DNA from: Saprospiraceae bacterium
GTDB lineage: Bacteria > Bacteroidota > Bacteroidia > Chitinophagales > Saprospiraceae
Length of the DNA: 64,000 bases
Direction: 5' to 3'
Assembly (NCBI GenBank): GCA_016715245.1
Contig: JADKAS010000006.1
Span: 124,001 to 188,000, forward strand
Made by a program: the position numbers and the translations under genes. The notes beneath the pieces were generated by a model. That model worked only from the letters and a program-made list of their open reading frames with translations, did not search any database and was not told the DNA's origin. Every line of letters starts with the position of its first letter. Position 1 is the first letter of the stretch. Of this stretch, positions 53,321 through 62,487 are shown piece after piece.

Positions 53321-54063
53321 GGGTTTACTTTTATATTTTTTTAAGGCTTTCTGAATATGATGCTGCAGTCATTATGATAAACGACGCTAAAATATATAAA
53401 TTTTTCTTTTCCAACTTTCTCCTGCCCAAATTTAAGTTTACCTAATTTTAACCGATTCCTGTAAAATTCGGGTAATTAATTTATTGTTTCAATAAAAACT
53501 GAATTTTAAAACAGACCACAAAATTACAAAATAAGAATATATTATTAATACATATTATTCAAAAACATGGTTTCCCTTTCATCTCAGAAGAATGAAAAAG
53601 AATGTTATTAGTATCATTTCACCCAACACAACAAAAAAAAAATCTGAAAAACCACTGAAAAACGTCAAAATGTCGGCTATTTGGCATTTATAAAATTTAA
53701 TATTATTTATATTAATAATATTTATATATTTCGCTTTTATCTAATTTAAAAATATATTTTAATAATTTTATCTAAACAAATCATATAAAAATTTATTTTA
53801 ATTAAATAACAGTATTATATTTGGATTTTTATTATTTTGTGAAATGTAATACAGACGACAAAAAATATAGTAATTGTTTAAAATACCCACCTCCTTACAT
53901 ACAAAATTTTGAAAATAAAGCGTTAAATAGATGTTATCAATATATTATTCTGTATTTTTTTGATCCATAGAATAATGTTCACATATAAATTTGCACAATA
54001 TTTGCAACTGATGAATTTGTTAACCCATCTTAAAACACATTCAATCATTAAACACATTACAAA
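53321..54063. other. 743-bp AT-rich non-coding region
   Basis: No reading frame with coding character and no tRNA-like structure. It contains upstream sequence for coaD (left), very AT-rich stretches around 53690-53800, a plus-strand TATATTTG at 53816-53823 that does not belong to any evident gene, and CACCTCCTTA at 53888-53897 (equal to the anti-Shine-Dalgarno core). The right end carries the promoter of the barrel gene. It could hide a small RNA, but nothing proves it. Confidence 0.5.
53959..53993 (+). promoter_or_regulatory. Promoter-like TTTG and TAAATTTG pair
   Basis: TTTG at 53959-53962 and TAAATTTG at 53986-53993, 23 bases apart, 70 bases upstream of the barrel ATG at 54064. Confidence 0.5.
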
Positions 54064-54723
54064 ATGAAAAAATTAATATTTTCAATCTTCATGCTAAGTA
54101 TTTTATGTATCAGTGCTAATGCACAAGGCAGATTTAAAAAAGAAAAAACATTTTTCTTTGGTCCAAAAATAAGTGTTGCATACATTACTACACCTCAGGA
54201 ACATTCATTAATAGGAAACGACAATGACTATGTTGTTCATGACATCATGTACAGCAGCAGTTCTCCAATGTACTCAGGAGGATTGTTTATGCAGAAACAT
54301 GCCGGTTTTTTGTTTTATCAGGCCAATCTTTCTTATTCATATTTCAAAACAAAATATGATGTAAAATCTTATGACAACAGAAATTTCAGCCCTGTCATGT
54401 CAGAATCTTTTCATTATATCGATTTTAATGTAGTCGGAGGTTTACTGATCAACAACTTCAGAATTGGGGTTGGGCCTGTTGTCCACGTTCTTGGCGGCTA
54501 CAACAGCGAACTTGAAGTTATCCCTGAATACAACAATCGTATTAAATCTCATACATTTGGTTTTACCAGTAGTGTTGGATACAATTTTAAAGGCCTTTTT
54601 ATCGACCTGAGATATGAAAACTCTTTCCGAAGTATAGGTGACCATATTTATTACGGCGAAAGGAAATCCTCCTTCAAAGGTTCTCCCAACAATTTCAGCA
54701 TAAACCTTGGATACGGTTTTTAA
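54064..54723 (+). CDS. Outer-membrane beta-barrel protein, function unknown
   Basis: 219 aa: signal peptide (LIFSIFMLSILCISANAQ), then strands with aromatic girdles (FFFGPKISVAYITTP; FLFYQANLSYSYFKTKYDV; GFTSSVGYNFKGLFIDLRYE) and a C-terminal FSINLGYGF, a standard outer-membrane insertion signal. Probably an eight- to ten-strand barrel. Single gene between its own promoter and a terminator. No specific family recognised. Confidence 0.78.
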   Translation: MKKLIFSIFMLSILCISANAQGRFKKEKTFFFGPKISVAYITTPQEHSLIGNDNDYVVHDIMYSSSSPMYSGGLFMQKHAGFLFYQANLSYSYFKTKYDVKSYDNRNFSPVMSESFHYIDFNVVGGLLINNFRIGVGPVVHVLGGYNSELEVIPEYNNRIKSHTFGFTSSVGYNFKGLFIDLRYENSFRSIGDHIYYGERKSSFKGSPNNFSINLGYGF

Positions 54724-54757
54724 TAGTACAACTTATTACGAAATCATAAATACAGTC

Positions 54758-54790
54758 AAAAGGCCGGCAGAAATGTTGGCCTTTTTTTTA
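54758..54790 (+). terminator. Rho-independent terminator after the barrel gene
   Basis: Stem AAAAGGCCGGC/GTTGGCCTTTT (two G-U pairs), 6-base loop, then eight T. Confidence 0.88.
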
Positions 54791-54999
54791 GTTACCTAAA
54801 CATTTATAGAATAATCAATTGATTATTATGTAATGATGGCAATCATAAAAGGTTATGATAATTATCAAGTGGAAAATTGAACTCTTCAGCTACATTTGTA
54901 AAAACAAAAGGATGATAAAATAAATAGATTTTGTTATTAAAAATATTTGATATTTATGTCTGAATCTTTTTACATTTTTTAATCCATACATATATCACC

Positions 55000-55851
55000 A
55001 TGAAATCAATATTAATACCGGTAGATTTTTCAGACTGCTCTTTTACTGCTTCAAAATATGCAGCGGAAATTGCAAAATTAACGAAGGCTAAACTAATATT
55101 TTTTAACGCCTATTTCGTACCCTTTTCAGGACAGGAGATATATTTTAGCCCTGAAATTATAGCGGAACAAGAAAAATCCGTGATGGTGAAACTCATGAAT
55201 TTTAGTAACAAAGTCGTACAATCTGTCACTGATTCTTCTTCCTTGATTTGCCACCATGTAACCATGCCGGGTCTTCTTACCAACTATATTTCCGATTTAA
55301 TTGAAGAACATTCAATAGATATGATTGTGATGGGAACAACTGGTCAAAATGAATTACTGAAAAAAATATTTATCGGAAGTAATGCGAATAGTATTGTTCA
55401 AAACAGTACCGTTCCTGTTCTCGTTGTTCCTGAAAAAACTGATTTCAAACCATTGCAGAAAATCGTGTTTGCAACCTCTTTACAGGAAATAAAAGACTTG
55501 AACATCATCTATCCATTAATGGAATTATCCTGGTTCACCAAGTTTGAAATTCATTTTGTTGTTGTCGTTACCGATGAAAAAACCATTCCTACTGAAGAAC
55601 AACTAAAAGAATATATGTCATTGGATTCCGTATTTAAACACATTCCGCATTTTCTCGAAGTGGTTGAAGATAAAAATGTGGTGCACGCTTTGGAATCCTA
55701 TATCCAGGATATTGAAGCAGACCTGCTGGTCACCATTCCTAAAAAACATGGACTAATTGACAAGATTTTTCAAAAAAGTGTGACTTCCGAGATGGTTTTT
55801 CTTGCTTATTTACCTATCTTGTGCCTTAAACCGGAGACAAAAAACGTTTAA
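55000..55851 (+). CDS. Universal stress protein (tandem Usp domains)
   Basis: 283 aa with two UspA-like domains. The first (about 1-145) is complete: ILIPVDFSDCSFTASKYA, DMIVMGTTGQNELLKKIFIGS and the ending TVPVLVVPE, with the G-2x-G-9x-G(S) nucleotide-binding pattern. The second (about 150-280) is diverged, with KIVFATSL and ADLLVTIPKKHGLIDKIF, and lacks the glycine motif. Cytoplasmic; role in stress survival unspecified. Single gene with upstream gap of about 200 bp. Confidence 0.92.
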   Translation: MKSILIPVDFSDCSFTASKYAAEIAKLTKAKLIFFNAYFVPFSGQEIYFSPEIIAEQEKSVMVKLMNFSNKVVQSVTDSSSLICHHVTMPGLLTNYISDLIEEHSIDMIVMGTTGQNELLKKIFIGSNANSIVQNSTVPVLVVPEKTDFKPLQKIVFATSLQEIKDLNIIYPLMELSWFTKFEIHFVVVVTDEKTIPTEEQLKEYMSLDSVFKHIPHFLEVVEDKNVVHALESYIQDIEADLLVTIPKKHGLIDKIFQKSVTSEMVFLAYLPILCLKPETKNV

Positions 55852-55964
55852 TGACACATCAAATTGAATTATAAGATTAATGATGATACTGTTTTATAAA
55901 ACGGATTTTCATTATTCAGGGGTTTTGATTTGCCTGCATATGTCTCTCTATATTTTATAAGATT

Positions 55965-57071
55965 ATGAATTATTCTTTGCAACTGGGCAAAATATCAGGA
56001 ATTAAAATACAGGTTCACTGGACATTTATCCTTATTATTGGCTGGATAGTGTATGTCAACCTGCAGGCAGGTGCAAACCCTGCTCAACTTGTTTGGGCGG
56101 TAATGTTTGTTTTGACTCTTTTCGTGTGTGTTCTTCTGCATGAACTGGGACATGCACTTGCAGCAAAAAAATACCACATTGTTACAAAAGACATAACCCT
56201 TTTGCCCATCGGGGGAGTGGCAAGATTGGAATCCATTCCTGAAAAACCCAAACAGGAACTGGTAGTAGCCTTAGCGGGCCCATTGGTCAATTTTGTCATT
56301 TTAATCATTTTACTGCCTTTCATATGGAAAATTGGAATTCCCGATATTGACAATATTCAGTTTACTGACCAGACTAATTTTGTGTATAAACTAATGATTG
56401 TGAATCTCTGGCTTGCGGTATTCAACCTCATTCCTGCCTTTCCCATGGATGGTGGAAGGGTTTTAAGGGCCGTATTGTCATTTTCAATGCCCAGAGTAAA
56501 AGCTACGGAAATTGCAGCAAAAATGGGGCAATTGCTTTCAATTATATTTGTGATTTTGGGATTTTTTTACAATCCGTTCCTGATTTTTATAGGGTTTTTT
56601 ATTTTTATCGGAGCCCAGTCTGAAGTTGAAATGACCAGGGCTAAATTTTCTTTGGAAGGTAAATATGTGTTTGATATCCTCATGAAAGACTTCCCTACCC
56701 TTCAGAAAAGAAATACCATCAAAGATTCTATTCACGATATCCTGAACAGTCAACATAAAAATTTTCTTATTATGGATGAAAATACTCCCGTTGGCACTTT
56801 AAACAGAAATGAAATAATCGATGCTTTAAGCAAGGGACTGGAAACAAGTCCTGTCGGGGCAGTGATGAACCCCGGCTTAATCTCACTTGATATAAATACT
56901 CCTTTAGAAGAGGCTTTTCAACTTTTACAAGGCCAATCCAATTTGGTTCCCGTTTTTGAAAACGGTGTTTTGGTGGGAGCATTGGACTATGAAAATATCA
57001 CTGAATTTATACTTATTAAAACTATTAAAGAAACATCTTTTAAGGAATCAAATAAGATCGGAATTTCATGA
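55965..57071 (+). CDS. Site-2 (M50) membrane metalloprotease with C-terminal CBS domains
   Basis: 368 aa. The N-terminal half is a polytopic M50B protease: zinc motif HELGH at 59-63 and the third ligand in NLIPAFPMDGGRVLRAV. The C-terminal ~140 residues hold CBS-like motifs (VGTLNRNEIIDALS; LVPVFENGVLVGALDYENI), which usually bind adenine nucleotides and gate activity. This matches the SpoIVFB/Rip3-like group, which cleaves membrane-bound regulators; the substrate is unknown. It overlaps the following CoA-transferase gene by ATGA, so the two are translationally coupled. Confidence 0.93.
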   Translation: MNYSLQLGKISGIKIQVHWTFILIIGWIVYVNLQAGANPAQLVWAVMFVLTLFVCVLLHELGHALAAKKYHIVTKDITLLPIGGVARLESIPEKPKQELVVALAGPLVNFVILIILLPFIWKIGIPDIDNIQFTDQTNFVYKLMIVNLWLAVFNLIPAFPMDGGRVLRAVLSFSMPRVKATEIAAKMGQLLSIIFVILGFFYNPFLIFIGFFIFIGAQSEVEMTRAKFSLEGKYVFDILMKDFPTLQKRNTIKDSIHDILNSQHKNFLIMDENTPVGTLNRNEIIDALSKGLETSPVGAVMNPGLISLDINTPLEEAFQLLQGQSNLVPVFENGVLVGALDYENITEFILIKTIKETSFKESNKIGIS

Positions 57072-58366
57072 GTTATTCATATCAGCATAAAATCAAAACT
57101 GCAGACGAAGCTGTCCGGGTAATACAATCCGGAAACAGGATTATCATTCAGGGAAGTGCAGCCACACCATTGGTACTTACTGAAGCACTTGGAAAAAGGG
57201 CCGGCGAATTACTTAATGTAGAAATCATATGTATATCATTACACGGAGATTTAAAACTAATTTTTGAAGAATACCCTAAAAGTTTTTATTTCAATGCTCT
57301 TTTTGTTTCCGCAAATCTGAGACAGGTTGTCAACGATGAAAGAGGCGATTACGTCCCGGTTTTTCTAAGTGAAATAAGTAAACTTTTTAAACACAACTAC
57401 CTGCCTGTTGATGTTGTGCTTTTACATTGTTCTCCTCCGGACAAAAATGGATTTTGTTCCCTCGGTGTCAGTGTTGACATCATAAAATCTGCTGCACTGA
57501 CAGGAAAATATATTATTGCCCAAATCAATAAAAAAATGCCTCGGACTCACGGTGACAGCTTTATCCATGTTGATGACATAAATGTATTGGTGGAAGTAGA
57601 TCAGGATTTACCGGAAGTAAGCTATTCGTCCCAGATCAATGATTCAGACAAAATTATCGCCGGGAACTGTGCTTCTTTAATAGATGACAAGGCTACTTTA
57701 CAAATGGGAATAGGTAACATACCTGATGCCGTATTAAAGGAATTATTGGGTCATAAAGACCTGGGCATTCATACGGAGATGTTTTCTGATGGAATTCTTG
57801 ACCTTATCGACAAAGGTGTCATCACCAATAAATTCAAGAAAAAACACAGGGATAAAATTGTGTCTTCATTTGCTATTGGCAGCAGGAAGTTGTACGATTT
57901 TATTGATGACAATCCTATGTTTGAATTCCTGGAATCGGAATATGTAAATTCAAGTGACGTCATATCTAAAAATCCTAAAGTGGTGGCATTAAACAGCGCT
58001 ATACAAATAGACCTTACAGGGCAGGTCTGTTCGGACTCCATTGGTACCTACCAATATTCAGGTGTAGGTGGTCAGATGGACTTTATGAGAGGAGCTGCGC
58101 TTTCCGAAAAAGGAAAACCTATCATAGCCATGCCAAGTATCACTTCAAAGGGAGAAAGTAAAATTTGCCCTTTTCTTCATCAGGGCGCCGGCGTAGTTAC
58201 GACGAGAGCACATGTACATTACGTTATTACAGAATATGGTATCACCAATCTTTTTGGAAAAAATCTTAAACAAAGAGCCTATGCGTTGATAGATATAGCT
58301 CATCCCGATCACAGAGAGATGCTTGACAAAGCTGCATTCGAAAGATTTGGTTCAAAAATCATTTAA
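57068..58366 (+). CDS. Acetyl-CoA hydrolase/transferase family CoA-transferase
   Basis: 432 aa CoA-transferase of the acetate/4-hydroxybutyrate (Cat1/AbfT) family. Seen: the catalytic Glu in LGIHTEMFSDGILDL, the GxGG loop in SGVGGQMDFMRGA, and the C-terminal ITEYGITNLFGKNLKQRA block. It exchanges CoA between an acyl-CoA and a carboxylate (or hydrolyses acetyl-CoA). Substrate not determinable from sequence. Coupled to the M50 protease by a 4-bp overlap, an unusual partner. Confidence 0.93.
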   Translation: MSYSYQHKIKTADEAVRVIQSGNRIIIQGSAATPLVLTEALGKRAGELLNVEIICISLHGDLKLIFEEYPKSFYFNALFVSANLRQVVNDERGDYVPVFLSEISKLFKHNYLPVDVVLLHCSPPDKNGFCSLGVSVDIIKSAALTGKYIIAQINKKMPRTHGDSFIHVDDINVLVEVDQDLPEVSYSSQINDSDKIIAGNCASLIDDKATLQMGIGNIPDAVLKELLGHKDLGIHTEMFSDGILDLIDKGVITNKFKKKHRDKIVSSFAIGSRKLYDFIDDNPMFEFLESEYVNSSDVISKNPKVVALNSAIQIDLTGQVCSDSIGTYQYSGVGGQMDFMRGAALSEKGKPIIAMPSITSKGESKICPFLHQGAGVVTTRAHVHYVITEYGITNLFGKNLKQRAYALIDIAHPDHREMLDKAAFERFGSKII

Positions 58367-58447
58367 AAATTTTATTTCGAAAAGTTTAATCAGGTATTTT
58401 AAATTTTAAAAATTATTGGTGATTTTTCTGAGCTTTATGGAAACTAT

Positions 58448-58479
58448 TTTGGGGAGTTCAAAGGTTTTCCTTACTTTTG
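58448..58479 (+). promoter_or_regulatory. Bacteroidota-type promoter of gap-pgk
   Basis: TTTG at 58448-58451 and TACTTTTG at 58472-58479 with a 20-base spacer, an exact fit to the TTTG-N19-21-TAnnTTTG consensus, 67 bases before the gap ATG. It makes upstream in-frame start at 58496 less likely than the ATG at 58547. Confidence 0.7.
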
Positions 58480-58546
58480 TGCTGTCTTTTGAGATTTGAC
58501 TCAATTGTTATACGTAATTAATTTATTCATTATAATTTTAAGAAAT

Positions 58547-59560
58547 ATGTCATCAAAAATCAATGTTGCAATTAATGGTTTCGGTAGAATAGGCAGATTG
58601 GTGTATCGCCAGATCTATAACATGGAAGGTATTGATGTAGTCGCTGTAAATGACTTAACAAATCCTTCAGTTCTGGCTCATTTATTGAAGTACGATACAG
58701 CACAAGGCAGGTTTAATCAGGATGTTAAAGCTGGTGAAGACAGACTTTTTGTCAATGGTGAAGAAGTCATGGTGTATGCACAAAAAGACCCATCAATGAT
58801 TCCATGGAAAAATCATAATATAGATGTTGTTCTTGAATGTACTGGTTTTTTTACAGACAAAACCAAAGCTGAAACTCACCTGGCAGCGGGAGCAAGAAAA
58901 GTAGTTATTTCAGCACCTGCAACCGGAGATTTAAAAACCATAGTTTTTAATGTAAACCATAAAATCCTGGATGGTTCAGAAACCGTGATAAGTTGTGCTT
59001 CCTGTACCACCAATTGCCTGGCTCCTATGGCAAAAGTTCTGGAAGATACTTTCGGAATTACTACAGGCCTCATGTCAACCATTCACGCATACACAAACGA
59101 CCAAAACACACAGGACTCTCCTCATGCAAAAGGTGATTTAAGAAGAGCCCGCGCTGCAGCACAAAATATTGTACCCAACAGCACAGGCGCTGCAAAAGCT
59201 ATAGGATTGGTAATACCTAGCCTGAAAGGCAAACTTGATGGTGGAGCTCAAAGGGTACCCACATTAACCGGTTCTCTGACAGAGCTTGTTACTATCCTGG
59301 GTAAAAACACTTCAGTAGCAGAGGTCAATGCGGTCATGAAAGCGGCTGCCAATGAAAGTTTTGGATATACAGAAGATGAAATCGTCAGCAGTGATGTAAT
59401 CGGAATGGAATTCGGAAGTTTATTTGATGCAACTCAGACCAGAGTCATTGAAAATAATGGAATGCAGCTTGTAAAAACCGTAAGCTGGTATGATAATGAA
59501 ATGAGTTATGTGTCACAATTGGTAAGAACTCTGCATTATTTTGCTAACCTAATGAAATAA
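58547..59560 (+). CDS. gap: Glyceraldehyde-3-phosphate dehydrogenase, type I
   Basis: 337-aa glycolytic enzyme. NAD-binding NGFGRIGRLVYRQ at the start, catalytic Cys in SCASCTTNCLAP, substrate-site STIHAYTNDQNTQDSPH, RRARAAAQNIVPNSTGAAKA and closing WYDNEMSYVSQLVR are all present. The frame extends 17 codons upstream, but the ATG at 58547 gives the standard N-terminus. Followed 5 bp later by pgk; the two make consecutive glycolytic steps. Confidence 0.98.
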   Translation: MSSKINVAINGFGRIGRLVYRQIYNMEGIDVVAVNDLTNPSVLAHLLKYDTAQGRFNQDVKAGEDRLFVNGEEVMVYAQKDPSMIPWKNHNIDVVLECTGFFTDKTKAETHLAAGARKVVISAPATGDLKTIVFNVNHKILDGSETVISCASCTTNCLAPMAKVLEDTFGITTGLMSTIHAYTNDQNTQDSPHAKGDLRRARAAAQNIVPNSTGAAKAIGLVIPSLKGKLDGGAQRVPTLTGSLTELVTILGKNTSVAEVNAVMKAAANESFGYTEDEIVSSDVIGMEFGSLFDATQTRVIENNGMQLVKTVSWYDNEMSYVSQLVRTLHYFANLMK

Positions 59561-59565
59561 TCAAT

Positions 59566-60762
59566 ATGCTTCATTTTGATAATTTTGATTTTAAACATCA
59601 AAAAGTACTTGTCAGAGTTGACTTTAATGTTCCTTTGAATGACAAAATGGAAATATCGGACGACACCAGAATAATGGGTGCAGTACCTACCATTAATAAA
59701 ATCCTTAAGGATGGCGGATCAGTGGTATTAATGAGTCATCTTGGTCGTCCAAAAGAAGGTCCTGTGGACAAGTACAGCCTTTCACATCTTTTACCAAGAT
59801 TGAAAGAACTTTTTGGAAACGACAAAGTTTTTTTTGCAAATGATTGCATCAGTGAAGATGCCTTTAAAAAGTCTTCAACTTTGGGTGCCGGAGAGATTCT
59901 GCTACTTGAAAACCTCAGATTTTACAAAGAGGAAGAAAAGGGTGATAAATCCTTTGCTGAAAAATTAAGTCATCACGGCAATATTTATATCAATGACGCT
60001 TTTGGGACTGCCCACAGAGCGCATGCTTCGACCTCTATTATTGCCGAATTTTTCACATCGGAAAAAAAAGGTTTTGGCTATCTGATGAATGCCGAAATTG
60101 AAAATGCAGAGTTTGTTTTGCATAAAGCTGTAAAACCAGTTACGGCTATAGTCGGAGGTGCTAAAGTGTCTGACAAAATTCAATTGCTTGAGAGACTTAT
60201 CGACATTATGGATAATATACTCATCGGAGGTGGTATGGCCTATACTTTTATTGCAGCACAGGGTGGAAAAATAGGTACTTCACTCTGCGAACCCGATTTC
60301 AAAGAACTGGCTTTAAAAATTATGGAAAAAGCCAAAAACCAAAATACCAAAATTTATTTGCCCGTTGATTCCCTGGCAGCAAACAGATTTGCAGCAGATG
60401 CAGAAATACTGTCAGTCAACAGCAATGAAATTCCGGATGGGTGGATGGGACTTGACATTGGTCCACTTGCGATTGAAGAGTACAGTACAGTCGTAAAATC
60501 CTCCAAAACCATTCTGTGGAACGGCCCAATGGGTGTTTTTGAATTTCCTGCTTTTTCGAAGGGAACCTTTTCGATAGCATCTTCGGTTGCAGATGCTACT
60601 TCCAACGGCGCATTTTCATTAATAGGTGGTGGAGACAGTGTCTCTGCTATACATCAATCCGGGCTTTCTTCCAAGGTTTCCTATATATCTACCGGAGGTG
60701 GAGCTATGCTTGAATTTTTGGAAGGAAAAGAATTGCCCGGTATTAAAGCTATCAAAGAATAA
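59566..60762 (+). CDS. pgk: Phosphoglycerate kinase
   Basis: 398-aa kinase producing ATP and 3-phosphoglycerate from 1,3-bisphosphoglycerate. RVDFNVPLNDK at the start, the substrate-binding SHLGRPKEG, YINDAFGTAHRAHAS, the ATP-binding VGGAKVSDKIQLLE and NGPMGVFEFPAFSKGT, and the closing ISTGGGAMLEFLEG are all canonical. Second gene of gap-pgk; the acyl-CoA carboxylase subunit starts 16 bp after it and may be read through from the same promoter. Confidence 0.98.
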   Translation: MLHFDNFDFKHQKVLVRVDFNVPLNDKMEISDDTRIMGAVPTINKILKDGGSVVLMSHLGRPKEGPVDKYSLSHLLPRLKELFGNDKVFFANDCISEDAFKKSSTLGAGEILLLENLRFYKEEEKGDKSFAEKLSHHGNIYINDAFGTAHRAHASTSIIAEFFTSEKKGFGYLMNAEIENAEFVLHKAVKPVTAIVGGAKVSDKIQLLERLIDIMDNILIGGGMAYTFIAAQGGKIGTSLCEPDFKELALKIMEKAKNQNTKIYLPVDSLAANRFAADAEILSVNSNEIPDGWMGLDIGPLAIEEYSTVVKSSKTILWNGPMGVFEFPAFSKGTFSIASSVADATSNGAFSLIGGGDSVSAIHQSGLSSKVSYISTGGGAMLEFLEGKELPGIKAIKE

Positions 60763-60778
60763 CCTTTATAATACCTCT

Positions 60779-62412
60779 ATGGAATCTAAAAGTTTAGAAT
60801 TTCTTAAAAATGAAGATGCTTTAAAATTGGCCACGTCTGCTGTTCAATACAAACTTGACAAAATATATCTGGGAGGTGGCAAAGAAAAAATTGAAAAGTT
60901 AAAAAAGGAAGGAAAATTACCTGCACGGGAAAGAATCAAAAAACTTTTGGATCCAAAAAGTGATTTTTTTGAAATCGGGGCTTTTGCAGGTTATCAAATG
61001 TATGAAGAACATGGTGGTTGTCCGGCAGGTGGTACTGTCATGGGAATTGGAAAAGTTTCCGGCAAGTTATGTATGATTGTTGCCAATGACCCTACAGTTA
61101 AAGCCGGTGCCTGGTTTCCTATTACAGGTAAAAAAAATCTGAGAGCACAGGAAATCGCTATGGAGAACCGGCTCCCCATTATCTATCTGGTAGATAGTGC
61201 AGGAATATATCTTCCTATGCAGGATGAAATATTTGCAGATAAAGAACATTTTGGAAGAATATTCAGAAACAACGCAAAAATGTCGGCAATGGGTATCCCT
61301 CAGATTGCTGCCATAATGGGGAGTTGTGTTGCCGGTGGTGCTTACCTTCCTATCATGAGTGATGAAGCATTGATCGTTGAAAAAACAGGTTCAATTTTTC
61401 TGGCAGGCCCCTACCTGGTAAAAGCAGCTATTGGCGAGGATACTGATCAGGAGACGCTTGGAGGTGCAGACACGCACTGCGATATTTCAGGGGTTACAGA
61501 TTATAAAATGCCGGATGAAGAAACCTGTCTGAAAACCATCAGAGAACTGATTAAAAAATACGGCAATACTGAAAAAGAAAATTTTGACAGGTCGGAACCG
61601 GTTTTGCCGGAATTTCCTGTTGAAGATATAATGGGAATATTTCCGGAAAACCCTGTCAAACCTTATGACATGGTTGATATATTAAAAACCATTGTTGATA
61701 AGGACACCCTTATCCAATACAAAGAAACGTATGGTAAATCAATAGTTTGCGCCTATGCGCGCATAGATGGCTGGGCTGTTGGTATTGTTGCCAATCAAAG
61801 ACAGGTGGTTAAAAACGCACTGGGAGAAATGCAATTTGGCGGCGTTATTTATTCTGACTCCGCAGATAAGGCGACAAGATTTATTATGAATTGCAACCAG
61901 AAAAAAATCCCTCTTGTTTTTTTACACGACGTTACAGGATTTATGGTCGGAAAAAGATCTGAACATGGAGGCATTATAAAAGACGGAGCCAAAATGGTAA
62001 ATGCTGTTGCAAACAGTACGGTTCCTAAATTTACAGTAGTGTTGGGAAATTCCTATGGCGCAGGAAATTATGCTATGTGTGGAAAAGCATATGACCCAAG
62101 ATTAATTGTGGCCTGGCCAACTGCAAAATTGCCGTTATGGGAGGCACACAAGCCGCCAGAGTACTGACCCAAATTCAGGTCTCTTCCCTAAAATCCAAGG
62201 GTTCCGCCCCGGACAAGGAAGCCGAAATAGAATTATTTGAAAAAATAAAATCAAGGTATGACAGTCAGACGAGTGCCTATTATGCCGCTTCAAGAATGTG
62301 GGTGGATGCCATTATTGACCCAAGAGATACCAGAAAAATGATTTCAACTGGAATAGAAATGGCAAACCACTCTCCGATTGAAAAATTTAATACAGGAGTC
62401 ATACAGACATAA
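60779..62412 (+). pseudogene. Acyl-CoA carboxylase beta subunit (methylcrotonyl-type), frameshifted near the C-terminus
   Basis: Carboxyltransferase (beta) subunit of a biotin-dependent acyl-CoA carboxylase. The blocks GGGKEKIEKLKKEGKLPARE, SAGIYLPMQDEIFADKEHFG, MGSCVAGGAYLPIMSDE, FLAGPYLVKAAIGE and GNSYGAGNYAMCG resemble 3-methylcrotonyl-CoA carboxylase beta more than the propionyl type (by eye). The frame is lost at the A run 62125-62128: one extra A converts AKLPLW into AKIAVMGGTQAARV and gives 544 aa, ending at 62412. As read, the protein loses its last ~80 residues, which form part of the C-terminal carboxyltransferase domain. No biotin-carboxylase partner is in the window. Confidence 0.9.
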
Positions 62413-62413
62413 T

Positions 62414-62434
62414 AGGAAATATAAAATATTTCCT
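62414..62434. other. Hairpin after the carboxylase gene
   Basis: 8-bp inverted repeat AGGAAATA/TATTTCCT with a 5-base loop. There is no U tract, so it is only a weak terminator candidate. Confidence 0.35.
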
Positions 62435-62487
62435 GCCAGATTATTTGAAATCTCTTACAGGAATATTTCCAGATTAATCACACATTT

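Noticed and set aside
53690..53710. TTGGCATTTATAAAATTT as a sigma-54 promoter
   Set aside because: It lacks the GC doublet of the -12 element at correct spacing.
53888..53897. Strong Shine-Dalgarno on the minus strand (TAAGGAGGTG)
   Set aside because: No start codon or open frame follows at usable distance.
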